Below are positions 54,484 to 63,233 of a DNA stretch of 64,000 bases, piece after piece. Below the pieces are notes generated by a model that did no database searches, had not been told where the DNA came from, and was given only the letters and a program-made list of their open reading frames with translations. Every line of letters begins with the position of its first letter. Positions within the stretch are counted from its first letter, which is position 1. A program made the position numbers and the translations under genes. Source of the DNA: Acinetobacter calcoaceticus (GTDB lineage: Bacteria; Pseudomonadota; Gammaproteobacteria; Pseudomonadales; Moraxellaceae). The stretch is taken from NCBI RefSeq assembly GCF_016508255.1, contig NZ_JADVKT010000002.1:124001-188000 (forward strand), written 5' to 3'.

Positions 54484-54538
54484 TTTATACATATATCTAA
54501 ATGATCATTTGAATGAATAAATATGAAGTGGAGTTCCG

Positions 54539-55204
54539 ATGCGAGTACTATTGGTTGAAGATGACCCGATGATTGGCGACGCGATTCAGAGTGCTTTAAA
54601 AGATGCCTCTTATGCAGTCGATTGGGTTAAAAATGGACAAGTGGTACTCAGTACTCTGGACTGTCAACATTACGATGTCATTCTTCTTGATCTTGGATTG
54701 CCAAACAAAGATGGGCTGGATGTACTCAAAAGCATCCGAGCCCAGAATAACCCGATTCCATTACTGATTATTACTGCGCGTGACGGGCTAGATGACCGTT
54801 TAAATGGACTTGATAGCGGTGCAGATGATTACGTATTAAAACCTTTCGATATGGCAGAATTACTTGCCCGTATTCGGGCTGTGCTGCGGCGCAAGGTGGG
54901 TAATGCAACACCTACACTCAATAATGGTATTGTAACCCTCGATCCGGTAACAAAAGAGGCTGCCATAAATGGTGGGCTTCCGACTCAGTTATCGAACCGT
55001 GAATTTGCACTACTCCATGCTTTACTACTTAGACCCGGTGCAATCCTATCCCGTAGTGAGTTAGAAGATCGTATTTATGGCTGGGGCGAGGAAGTCGAAA
55101 GTAATGCTGTTGAATATCTGATTCACGCCTTAAGACGAAAATTAGGAACTGAAGTCATTAAAAATATTAGGGGAGCTGGATGGATGGTGTCAAAAAAAGT
55201 CTGA
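54539..55204 (+). CDS. OmpR/PhoB-family response regulator
   Basis: 221 residues. Receiver domain 1-115: acidic pocket VEDDP, phospho-acceptor Asp51 in VILLDLGLPNKDG, Thr in LLIITARDG, Lys in DYVLKPFDM. The winged-helix output domain (about 125-220) ends LIHALRRKLGTEVIKNIRGAGWMV. QseB/PmrA-like subgroup. GGAG lies 7 nt before the ATG. The kinase gene overlaps its end by 25 bp. Likely targets are the pump and membrane genes just upstream and the His-rich gene downstream. Confidence 0.95.
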   Translation: MRVLLVEDDPMIGDAIQSALKDASYAVDWVKNGQVVLSTLDCQHYDVILLDLGLPNKDGLDVLKSIRAQNNPIPLLIITARDGLDDRLNGLDSGADDYVLKPFDMAELLARIRAVLRRKVGNATPTLNNGIVTLDPVTKEAAINGGLPTQLSNREFALLHALLLRPGAILSRSELEDRIYGWGEEVESNAVEYLIHALRRKLGTEVIKNIRGAGWMVSKKV

Positions 55205-56523
55205 ATAATTCGATTCAGCTCAAATTATCTTTCACTTTGTCTATCTCAATTTTACTTGTGGCTTTAGTCGCGGGGATTTGCTCATTTGTATTTGCTTTTG
55301 ATGAAGCCCACGAGTTACAAGACGATATTTTGCGGCAAGTAGCGCAGCTCATCGATCAAAAACAATTGTCTTCTAGTCTTGCACCTATAACTTACCTCAA
55401 AGGCAGTGATGCCGAGGCTCAAGTGATTATTCAGCACTTAAAAGCCAATCAGACGACTCTAGAAAAAGAGACAAACGGAATCTTACCGATATCGCCAACC
55501 CTGTCCGATGGTTTACATACCCAAGAAGTTGGGGATAAGACTTTTCGTGTATTGGTCAAAACACTGATTAGTGGTGACCGCATTGTGGTTGCTCAGCCAT
55601 CGAGTTTAAGAAATGAAATTGCGTATGACAGTGCCTTTCGTACAGTGATGCCTTTTTTAATTTTTATACCCGTTTTACTGTTTCTTGTGTCTCATTTAGT
55701 TCGAAGCATGTTTCGGCCAATTGCTACACTTTCAAAGGAAATAGACCAGCGTGCTGAACAAGATTTACGTCCAATAGAAAGTACCCATTTACCAACAGAA
55801 ATTCGTCCCTTTGTTGTTGCGATCAATTCACTGTTTTTACGTGTAGATCGATCGATGGAAGCACAGCGCCGTTTTGTTGCAGACTCGGCACATGAACTAC
55901 GCTCACCACTGACAGCACTTTCTTTGCAGGCTGAACGATTGGCAGATGCCGACATGTCTAATGTAGCCAGAGAGCGCTTGAATGTATTGCAACAAGGTAT
56001 TAAACGAGGACGAAGCTTGTTGGAGCAACTTTTAACTTTGGCTAAGGTTCAGACCAATATTGAATCTCCAAAAGCATGGGTTTCTGTTCAAGGTATTTAT
56101 CGCCGAATATTAGAAGACCTAATGCCGTTGGCAGAAGAAAAGCAGATAGATATTGGTATTGAAGGTGTGTCGGATGCCCAAATATGGGTAAATGAGCTAG
56201 AGCTGATGACTGTTGTTAAAAACTTGGTTGATAATGCTATTCGCTATACGCCGTCAGCAGGACGAATCGATTTATCAGTACATCAAGAAAATCGACAAGT
56301 GATTTTGCAAGTTCAAGATAATGGACCGGGTATTCCTATGAGTGAAAGAGAAAGAGTATTAGATCCATTTTACCGAATACTTGGTGGAGAGCAGGTGGGT
56401 TCAGGTTTGGGCTTATCAATTGTCAATGCGCTTTCCACGCGTTGGGGTGCAAAAATCGATTTCAGTTTCACTGATAAAGAAACCCAAACTGGGCTACAAG
56501 TTAAAATTTACATACCTGTTTAG
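55180..56523 (+). CDS. Sensor histidine kinase, QseC/PmrB type
   Basis: 447 residues. Two membrane spans (about 16-37 and 150-172) enclose a roughly 110-residue periplasmic sensor. HAMP-like linker, then DHp with phospho-accepting His in FVADSAHELRSPLTALSLQA. The ATPase has the N box LVDNAIRYTPSAG, G1 QVQDNGPGIPM and G2 GSGLGLSIVNAL. It starts within the regulator gene, a typical two-component overlap. The signal is unknown; the neighbours suggest envelope damage, a toxic compound or a metal. Confidence 0.94.
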   Translation: MDGVKKSLNNSIQLKLSFTLSISILLVALVAGICSFVFAFDEAHELQDDILRQVAQLIDQKQLSSSLAPITYLKGSDAEAQVIIQHLKANQTTLEKETNGILPISPTLSDGLHTQEVGDKTFRVLVKTLISGDRIVVAQPSSLRNEIAYDSAFRTVMPFLIFIPVLLFLVSHLVRSMFRPIATLSKEIDQRAEQDLRPIESTHLPTEIRPFVVAINSLFLRVDRSMEAQRRFVADSAHELRSPLTALSLQAERLADADMSNVARERLNVLQQGIKRGRSLLEQLLTLAKVQTNIESPKAWVSVQGIYRRILEDLMPLAEEKQIDIGIEGVSDAQIWVNELELMTVVKNLVDNAIRYTPSAGRIDLSVHQENRQVILQVQDNGPGIPMSERERVLDPFYRILGGEQVGSGLGLSIVNALSTRWGAKIDFSFTDKETQTGLQVKIYIPV

Positions 56524-56645
56524 CTTGTTGAGTGTGCGGATCTAAACCTCAATTTAACAATAGGTTTTAACAGATCATCACTTGTTCCTAACATGCATTT
56601 ATGTATTACTTTAAATTCTACTACTAGAATAAAAAGGAATTTATT

Positions 56646-56906
56646 ATGAAGTACATTAAGTATCTTTTCGCGGCTTTACTCATCGCGCTCTCGGTCCCAA
56701 CCTTTGCAAAAGACTATGGTTCACATCATGGCTATGGTCATGCTTATCAAGGTTCGCATCATGGCTATGGACATGCTTATCGTGGCTCACATCATGGTTA
56801 TGGACATGCTTATCGTGGTTCACATCATGGCAAGGGTTACTATCGTAATAAAGCACATGGCGATCATAGGTCTGATCGACATAACTACGAACGTGGTTAT
56901 CGATAA
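56646..56906 (+). CDS. Secreted His/Gly/Tyr-rich repeat protein
   Basis: 86 residues. Signal peptide (KYIKYLFAALLIALSVPTFA) cleaved near FAKD. The mature peptide is three 11-residue repeats of GSHHGYGHAYR followed by a partial GSHHGKGYY and a basic tail (NKAHGDHRSDRHNYERGYR). The dense His pairs would bind Cu, Ni or Zn, and the Gly/Tyr context resembles small periplasmic metal-binding or cell-surface peptides. AGGA lies 7 nt before the ATG. It follows the two-component genes by 122 bp with its own terminator, so it may be a target of that system. Confidence 0.72.
   Translation: MKYIKYLFAALLIALSVPTFAKDYGSHHGYGHAYQGSHHGYGHAYRGSHHGYGHAYRGSHHGKGYYRNKAHGDHRSDRHNYERGYR
56718..56831 (+). repeat. 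33-bp in-frame tandem repeats in the His-rich gene
   Basis: Three full units at 56718-56750, 56751-56783 and 56784-56816, then a partial fourth. Units differ by few bases, mostly silent (TCA/TCG, GGC/GGT, CAA/CGT), and encode the GSHHGYGHAY motif. Copy number may vary between strains by slippage. Confidence 0.85.
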
Positions 56907-56920
56907 TTCTGTTAACTACA

Positions 56921-56951
56921 AAAATCCCGCAATATTCAGCGGGATTTTTTA
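56921..56951. terminator. Bidirectional terminator
   Basis: Stem AAAATCCCGC / GCGGGATTTT with 8-nt loop and A/T flanks, between the His-rich gene and the convergent ThuA-like gene. Confidence 0.88.
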
Positions 56952-56956
56952 AGGAT

Positions 56957-57640
56957 TTATTTTTTGAGTAGCCATTGAATTGAGGCATCAAACAGTTTTA
57001 ATCCATCTTCAGATAGATTGGTAAAAGTGTCATTGTTGAGAAAGAACATCAAGCGTTTTTCAGGTGCCAGAGACTCATAATCCATGGTTGCACCTTTTTC
57101 ATAACCCCAGATTGCCACTTTTTCAGGTTGCCCATAAACAGTCGCAATAATGGTTGCGCCTAATCCGGGTTTGCCCCAACTCATTGGTGCTTGTGCTTTA
57201 TATACATTACGAGTTCCAGCAGGAAGATGCGCAGATAATGGATGCGGTGCATTCACCAACCATAAGTAACGTTCTTTTTCGACCTCACCAAAATCGGTAT
57301 TGATGCGTTTACCCGTCATAGCCAAATCATCAAGATAATCATTTTCCCACGTCATGAGTGGAATGGGCAGTTGACGCCAGCCAGCTTGCATATTCTTAGA
57401 CGCGACAGTAGAAGAAATAATGACTAAATCGGTATTTTTTAAACTGTTGGGTGAAACAGATTGATCGAATACTTCAGCTTGATAGCCTTTGCTCTGCAAG
57501 TATTTTTGAATGGCAACATCTGTGCTAGCAGACGCACCCTTGACTTGTGAGATCAGGGCAATTCGTGTTTGGGCATAAAGAGAGGATGTCCATACACATA
57601 GTGTAGTGATCATCATCATAATAGAAAGAAGCTTTTTCAT
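56957..57640 (-). CDS. Periplasmic ThuA/GATase-like protein downstream of a TonB receptor
   Basis: 227 residues from the Met at 57640 (MKKLLSIMMMITTLCVWTSS), chosen because GAGAA lies 7 nt upstream; the frame extends to 57685 without a site. Signal peptide cleaved near LYAQT. The mature part is a flavodoxin-like/class I GATase-like fold: TRIALISQVKGA, DLVIISSTVASKNM, PIPLMTWENDYLDDL, KVAIWGYEKGATM, RLMFFLNNDTFTNLSEDGLKLFDASIQWLLKK. The final block is typical of ThuA-like proteins. It starts about 48 bp after the receptor gene and is likely in the same iron-regulated unit. Function unknown. Confidence 0.68.
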   Translation of the reverse strand: MKKLLSIMMMITTLCVWTSSLYAQTRIALISQVKGASASTDVAIQKYLQSKGYQAEVFDQSVSPNSLKNTDLVIISSTVASKNMQAGWRQLPIPLMTWENDYLDDLAMTGKRINTDFGEVEKERYLWLVNAPHPLSAHLPAGTRNVYKAQAPMSWGKPGLGATIIATVYGQPEKVAIWGYEKGATMDYESLAPEKRLMFFLNNDTFTNLSEDGLKLFDASIQWLLKK

Positions 57641-57687
57641 AGTGTTCTCAAAAGAGCAGCGATTTAGGCACTGCTCTAATCCCATGT

Positions 57688-59859
57688 TTAGAATTTAAAG
57701 GTTGCGCGTAATACCGCTTGGCGAGAGTCACCTTGAGACACGGTCAGATTATTGACGCTCGCTGTGTAGTAGGTTGTGTTAAAGATATTATTTAAATTAA
57801 ATTGGAAAGTGACTGCTTGTTTGGCAATGGTCGTGTCATAACTTACAAAGGCATTGGCAAGGGTATAGTCAGGCAGGTCAAAGGTATTTTCCGAATCTCC
57901 CGCACGTTTACCGACATAATTACCGCTTACACCTAGACGTAAATTACCATTGTAAAGTTCGCCATAGTTATAGGCCAATGCGAGAGAAGCCGTATTTTTC
58001 GCTACATTATTCAAGCGATTACCTTCTAGACCGCTTTCATCTTCGGTGACTTTGGCATCTGTATAGGCATAGGTCAGGGTCGCATCAAGTTGATCGGTCA
58101 CACGTCCTGTCAGGTCGAGCTCAGCCCCTTTAGAACGTACGGCACCAGTAGTATGTAGTTCAACTTCACCAGTTGATGAGTTAGTGACTTTAGCTAAAAC
58201 ATTACGTTTTTTAATATCGTAGAGCGCAAAATTGGCTTTAATGCGGTCATTCAGCTCGTATTTCGCACCAACTTCATAAGACTTGGCTTGTTCAGGTTGG
58301 ACATCGGCATTAATTACAGCGTCGCCACCTAAAGGCGCAATTGAAGAAGACGGCTTAAGTGACTCGGTATAGCTACCATAGAATGAAAGCTGGTCATTCC
58401 ATTTATAGACTAAGCCTGCATGTGGGAGCCAAGCATCATCATTGGTATTGGTATTTTCTTTGAATGGTCTGCCACGGCCAGCAGTCTGCTGATAGTTCAG
58501 GTAACGACCACCAAGTACTGCAATCCATTTTTCATTTAAATGAATTGCATCTTGTACATAAAAACCATAGGTATGCAATTTATCGGTTTGATCGCTGTCT
58601 GATGCAACAACGTTTTGAGATGGTTCGACAGTTCCAAAACTTGGATTTAAATAATCTAAAGTTGAGGTATTGCCACGAACCATATCTGGACGGAAATACT
58701 TACGGTACTCGATGTCTGAACCGATTTGAATATCATGTTTTAAACCAAACAGGTTGGTTGAACCAGTGATATACGCTTGAGCATTACTGTCTATGCTCTC
58801 AGCATTCAGCGTCGCGTCAGTACGGCGTGTCACGGTGTGTTTGGTCGTATCTAGTTTGGTTACACGTAACTGGTTAGCATCATAGGTTTCGTAGTTGTAG
58901 GTATAGCCTAAGTGAGCTGACCAGTTATCATTAATTTGATGATCTACCAACAACTGCGCCAGATGATCTTCACCTTTCATTTGGTTAAAAGCTTCATCTA
59001 GACGTTGATATTTAGAGATGGGTAGGGCTTTATTGGTTTTCGGGTCAAAAACTGTAGAGCGGTCAAAAGGTACATCAAAGTGACGGTATTGATAGCTCAG
59101 GTTTACTTTAGTTTGACCATTGTCCCATGCTACAGACGGAGCAATTAAAGTTTGTTTGAGGTTACCAAAATTACGCCAATAATCGGCATCGGAATGATCG
59201 GCAATAAAACGATAGGCAAAGTTACTATCACTAATTGCGCCCGTGGTATCTATGCTTGCGCCTAAACCATTTTTACCTGCTGCAAAGCTTGAACCATAGA
59301 GTGAAAGTTCAGTTTTTTGAGTGGCCTCTGGTTTTTTTGTAATGACATTGACCACACCACCTGGGTCCATAATGCCGTAGAGCAATGAAGACGGGCCTTT
59401 TAAAACCTCAACTTGTTCAACTGCTGCATTCATGGTTCGACCTTGCACAATCGGCATACCATTTACGGTAATTGAACCGTCACGATTGTCACCAAAACCT
59501 CGTTTCATGACGGTATCTTGAGTGCCGCCTAAAGTATTACCCTGTGTAATGCCGCTCACTTGAGTCAGTGCATTATCCAAGTTTGCAGGCAAATAATCTT
59601 TTACATATTGCTTAGAAACTACATTTACGGTTTGTGGGCTTTCCAGATTTTTTTGATTGCCTCTTAATGTTGACGCCGTTTGAGTTCCGATGTAGCTTGA
59701 GTCTGTTTCAGCCTGAACTTTAATTGTTTCTAATTGAGCAGGTGGGATTGCAGTTGCTTCTGCCCAAGATAAGGCTGGGAGCAGTGATAAAAGCAAGGGG
59801 CTACTATGTTTTAAAATTTCAACAGTAATTAGATTTTTACGTGGGGAGAAAGCAAACAT
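57688..59859 (-). CDS. TonB-dependent siderophore receptor
   Basis: 723 residues. Signal peptide to about 33 (LPALSWAEA), plug domain with PQTVNVVSKQYVKDYLPANL, DNALTQVSGITQGNTLGG and VEVLKGPSSLLYGIMDPGGVVNVITKKP, then a 22-strand barrel ending in the C-terminal Phe (LRATFKF). GPSSLLYG...PGGVVN is characteristic of the FhuE/FpvA/FoxA ferric-siderophore receptors. The specific siderophore cannot be told. A Fur-box-like palindrome lies about 105 bp upstream. AGG 9 nt before the ATG supports the start. Confidence 0.93.
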   Translation of the reverse strand: MFAFSPRKNLITVEILKHSSPLLLSLLPALSWAEATAIPPAQLETIKVQAETDSSYIGTQTASTLRGNQKNLESPQTVNVVSKQYVKDYLPANLDNALTQVSGITQGNTLGGTQDTVMKRGFGDNRDGSITVNGMPIVQGRTMNAAVEQVEVLKGPSSLLYGIMDPGGVVNVITKKPEATQKTELSLYGSSFAAGKNGLGASIDTTGAISDSNFAYRFIADHSDADYWRNFGNLKQTLIAPSVAWDNGQTKVNLSYQYRHFDVPFDRSTVFDPKTNKALPISKYQRLDEAFNQMKGEDHLAQLLVDHQINDNWSAHLGYTYNYETYDANQLRVTKLDTTKHTVTRRTDATLNAESIDSNAQAYITGSTNLFGLKHDIQIGSDIEYRKYFRPDMVRGNTSTLDYLNPSFGTVEPSQNVVASDSDQTDKLHTYGFYVQDAIHLNEKWIAVLGGRYLNYQQTAGRGRPFKENTNTNDDAWLPHAGLVYKWNDQLSFYGSYTESLKPSSSIAPLGGDAVINADVQPEQAKSYEVGAKYELNDRIKANFALYDIKKRNVLAKVTNSSTGEVELHTTGAVRSKGAELDLTGRVTDQLDATLTYAYTDAKVTEDESGLEGNRLNNVAKNTASLALAYNYGELYNGNLRLGVSGNYVGKRAGDSENTFDLPDYTLANAFVSYDTTIAKQAVTFQFNLNNIFNTTYYTASVNNLTVSQGDSRQAVLRATFKF

Positions 59860-59964
59860 AAGTATACCTAAGTGATATAGAAAATCGTGTGGAGGCTGAA
59901 AAGAACAGTTATTGGAGCGAACTGTAGCGCCGACCAGACCCCAAAAAGTGTGTAAAGTATATAT

Positions 59965-59979
59965 AAATGAGACTCATTT
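59965..59979 (-). promoter_or_regulatory. Fur-box-like palindrome upstream of the TonB receptor
   Basis: AAATGAG-A-CTCATTT is a perfect 7-1-7 inverted repeat, the geometry of the Fur consensus (TGATAAT-N-ATTATCA type) with Acinetobacter-like AATGAG...CTCATT arms. It lies in the receptor's upstream region, consistent with iron repression. Confidence 0.7.
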
Positions 59980-60101
59980 GCAACGTTTAAAGCAGTAACA
60001 AATGAGTGAGAAAAATTAAATAATTGATAATGTTTTTATTATTTTATGAATTGCAGTGACGTTACTCACCACCTCGATTAGGCAGTTGTCATGAATGGAA
60101 C

Positions 60102-60989
60102 TTATTTTTCGCTCAATGTATCTTTAATGATCTTAAATGCAGGAGATATTAAGCGCCGACTCGTATAGAACAAATAAAAGGGTGGCAATGTGACAGTGTA
60201 TTGCTCTAATAAACTTATTAGTTTTTTCTCTTCTAAAGAAGACTTCACAAGTGAATATGGTAAGTAAGCAATTGCACAGCCATCTATTACTGCATCTAAC
60301 ATCTCGTCCAAACTGGTCATCACGAGTTGTACAGGCCCTCTAAAATATATACTTTTATTTTTATCTTTAAACTCCCAAGCCATTAAAGAGTTATCAGTTA
60401 ATAGCCTGATATAAATTCCTTTATGATTTTTTAAATCTTCAATCGTATGAGGCATACCGTATTTTTCTAAATACATAGGGGAAGCCACCAAACGAAATGG
60501 AATCTCTTTACTGATGGGGATCGCAATTAAATCTTTTTCGACTAAATTGCCAACACGCACACCAGCATCATATCCCTCTTTGGCAATATCAATCCGTCTG
60601 TTTTCAGAAGTCAGTTCAAGCGATATGTCGGGATATTGCTTAACAATATTTTTAAGCTTGGGCCACAAATGATATTTAATCGTATAAGCATCTGCAGAAA
60701 TACGAACATGTCCACTCGGCAGGTCTTTCATAGAACTAATTTGTTCTATTCCTAAATCTATATTTTCTATGTTTTGACCGACCAGCTCAATTAAACGAGA
60801 GCCCGCTTCGGTAAGGGTTAGACTACGAGTAGATCGGTTTAATAATTTGATACCTAACTGCGCTTCAAGATTATTAATACTCTGGCTCACAGCAGACTGG
60901 GTAATTCCCATATATGCCGCAGCTTTCGTAAAATTTTTAGTCTTTACTACTTCAGAAAATGTTTTTAAATCATTCAGATTAATTTTCAT
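60102..60989 (-). CDS. LysR-family transcriptional regulator
   Basis: 295 residues. HTH LKTFSEVVKTKNFTKAAAYM then GITQSAVSQSINNLEAQLGI and KLLNRSTRSLTLTEAG; effector domain from about 90 (GHVRISADAYTIKYHLWPKL). Divergent from a tandem pair of alpha/beta hydrolases across about 100 bp and very probably their regulator. Its other side faces the TonB receptor in tandem orientation. Confidence 0.92.
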   Translation of the reverse strand: MKINLNDLKTFSEVVKTKNFTKAAAYMGITQSAVSQSINNLEAQLGIKLLNRSTRSLTLTEAGSRLIELVGQNIENIDLGIEQISSMKDLPSGHVRISADAYTIKYHLWPKLKNIVKQYPDISLELTSENRRIDIAKEGYDAGVRVGNLVEKDLIAIPISKEIPFRLVASPMYLEKYGMPHTIEDLKNHKGIYIRLLTDNSLMAWEFKDKNKSIYFRGPVQLVMTSLDEMLDAVIDGCAIAYLPYSLVKSSLEEKKLISLLEQYTVTLPPFYLFYTSRRLISPAFKIIKDTLSEK

Positions 60990-61095
60990 GATTCATAAGT
61001 TTTACTAATAGTTACGATCAGATTATAGCATCTAATCAGACTAATCTTTGCTTGTTACTATGTTTTTAATGAAGTTCAACACAGGTGAGTCAACA

Positions 61096-62016
61096 ATGAA
61101 AAACGTAAAAATCAAAGCACCGTATTGGGAAATCGCAGCAAATATCCATTTCCCAGAAAATTTTGATGAAAACAATCAATACCCAGCAATTATTAGTGGT
61201 CACCCAATTGGTAGTTGTAAAGAACAAACCTCTGGAAATGTATATGGTGCAGCCTTAGCAAAAGCAGGTTTTATTGTGATTGCGTTTGATGCAAGTTTTC
61301 AGGGTGAAAGTGGTGGTGAACCTCGCTCAATTGAGAATCCGGTCTTTCGTGTAGAAGACTTCCGTTTAGTCACAGATTATTTAATGACTCTTAAATATGT
61401 TGATGAAAATCGTATAGGGGTATTAGGGATTTGTGGTGGAGGTGGCTATGCCTTAAATGTCGCGATGACTGAAAAACGAATCAAGGCAGTTGCTACAGTA
61501 GATGCTGTTAATTTTGGCCGTTTATCTAGAGAAGGTTTTAGTAACTGGAATCCATTAGAAAAATTGGAATTAATAGCAAAACAACGTACTGCCGAAGCAC
61601 GTGGTGAATCAAGAAGAGTGGATGACTTATTACCCGACTCAGTTGAAGTCGCAAAAGCAGCAGGTTTAACAGATATTGATGTATTAGAAGCGACTGAATA
61701 TTACAAAACTGATCGAGGCTATAAACCTAATGGTGTAGCTAAGACATTATTTTCAAATTCGGCTGTTTCAATCGGGTGGGACGCATTTCACCTTGCTGAA
61801 GTTTTACTTACCCAACCTTTATTAATTATTGCTGGCGATAAAGTGGGTGGATTTGGATCTTATCGAGATAGTTTAGAAATCTATGGTCGAGCACGATCTG
61901 AAAATAAAGAACTCGTGATTGTAGAAAGTTGGTCGCATTACGACTTATATGACAAGCCTGAACCAGTCGGTCAAGCATTAGCAAAACTGATCCCATTTTT
62001 TCAAAAAAATATTTAA
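61096..62016 (+). CDS. Alpha/beta hydrolase with Cys nucleophile (YcjY/dienelactone-hydrolase-like)
   Basis: 306 residues from the ATG at 61096, which has GGTGAG 8 nt upstream; the frame opens at 61048. Nucleophile elbow IGVLGICGGGGYALN has Cys in place of Ser, and the Asp and His are expected in LLIIAGDKVGG and SWSHYDLYDKP. GHPIGSCKEQTSGNVYG gives the oxyanion loop. Close paralogue of the next gene. No leader, so cytoplasmic. Substrate unknown; family members hydrolyse esters or lactones. Confidence 0.85.
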   Translation: MKNVKIKAPYWEIAANIHFPENFDENNQYPAIISGHPIGSCKEQTSGNVYGAALAKAGFIVIAFDASFQGESGGEPRSIENPVFRVEDFRLVTDYLMTLKYVDENRIGVLGICGGGGYALNVAMTEKRIKAVATVDAVNFGRLSREGFSNWNPLEKLELIAKQRTAEARGESRRVDDLLPDSVEVAKAAGLTDIDVLEATEYYKTDRGYKPNGVAKTLFSNSAVSIGWDAFHLAEVLLTQPLLIIAGDKVGGFGSYRDSLEIYGRARSENKELVIVESWSHYDLYDKPEPVGQALAKLIPFFQKNI

Positions 62017-62042
62017 GTTAAGTTCTTTAAGGAATCAATTCG

Positions 62043-62957
62043 ATGAAAACTATTAAATTTCATAATACAAATGGTCAAGGCAATACAATTGCTGCAAATA
62101 TTCACTTCCCGCCAGCTTTTAATGAAACTCAAAAATACCCTACAGTTGTTGTTGCTCATCCGGGTGGTGGAGTAAAAGAGCAAACAGCAGGTCTATATGC
62201 GGCTAATCTTGCTAAGCAAGGGTTTGTAACTATTGCATTTGATGCATCTTATCAAGGTGAGAGTACAGGTCTGCCACGTCAATTAGAAAATCCTTATATC
62301 CGTACAGAAGATATCAGTGCCGTTATTGATTATCTCACCACATTAAATTATGTGGATCAAAATCGTATTGGAGCAATGGGAATTTGTGCAGGCGCGGGTT
62401 ACGCTGCGAATGCGGCAATCAATGATCGCCGTATTAAAGCTCTAGGTACTGTAAGTGCAGTAAATATTGGGTCTATGTTCCGAAATGGTTGGGAAAACAC
62501 GGTTAAAGATGCAGACGCTATTCCATATATTCAAGCTGGTTCAGATGCTCGAACAGCAGATGTAAATAGTGGAAATATTGCAACTATTCCTCTTGCACCA
62601 TTAAAAGAAGAAGATGCACCTAATGAAGAATTACGTCAGGCATGGGAATATTACCATACCCCAAGAGCTGAACACCCTAACTCACCAGGGTTTACAACAG
62701 CTCGTAGCTTAGCTCAAATTATTACTTATGATGCATATAACAAAGCTGAAGCTTTTTTAACACAACCTTTAATTGCTATTGCTGGAAGTGTGGCGGGTAG
62801 TAAGTGGATGAGTGAAGATTTAGTTCATCGTGCTGGAAGTGCAGACAAAAAATTACACATTATTGAGGGTTCGAATCATATGGAATTATACGACATTCCT
62901 AAATATGTGGATGAAGCTTCGAGTGTACTTACAGATTTCTTTAAAATGAAATTGTAA
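62043..62957 (+). CDS. Alpha/beta hydrolase with Cys nucleophile, paralogue of the preceding gene
   Basis: 304 residues. The same architecture: AHPGGGVKEQTAGLYAANLAKQGF, nucleophile elbow GAMGICAGAGYAANAA, acid in LIAIAGSVAGS, His in EGSNHMELYDIP. It starts 26 bp after its paralogue with GGAATC before the ATG and is clearly in one operon with it under the divergent LysR gene. The two share much of their sequence, indicating tandem duplication. Confidence 0.87.
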   Translation: MKTIKFHNTNGQGNTIAANIHFPPAFNETQKYPTVVVAHPGGGVKEQTAGLYAANLAKQGFVTIAFDASYQGESTGLPRQLENPYIRTEDISAVIDYLTTLNYVDQNRIGAMGICAGAGYAANAAINDRRIKALGTVSAVNIGSMFRNGWENTVKDADAIPYIQAGSDARTADVNSGNIATIPLAPLKEEDAPNEELRQAWEYYHTPRAEHPNSPGFTTARSLAQIITYDAYNKAEAFLTQPLIAIAGSVAGSKWMSEDLVHRAGSADKKLHIIEGSNHMELYDIPKYVDEASSVLTDFFKMKL

Positions 62958-62977
62958 AGTTATTACTATTTATTGAA

Positions 62978-63008
62978 TAAAAGCCCTTAAATGGGCTTTT
63001 ATTTTTTT
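62978..63008 (+). terminator. Terminator of the hydrolase operon
   Basis: Stem AAAAGCCC / GGGCTTTT, 6-nt loop, T-rich tail, 22 nt after the stop. Confidence 0.85.
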
Positions 63009-63233
63009 CATACAGATTTAAAAAAACATAAACTACTTTTTAAATTAATTAGATTGCGTGTAATTCATCACAGATTATAAAAATAACCTGCAAATCATGC
63101 GTTTAGTATTTGTTGACAGTAGGAGATATTAAGTTTTATAAATAAAAGATCCTGAAGCTGTTTCTTTAGCCAGAACAGAGAAATAATAATATAAAGATGA
63201 ATAGATATTAGAATGAAAATATAAGGAGAAAAA

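Noticed and set aside
56680..56991. 103-codon minus-strand frame with His-Asp repeats
   Set aside because: Antisense shadow of the 33-bp tandem repeat in the His-rich gene.
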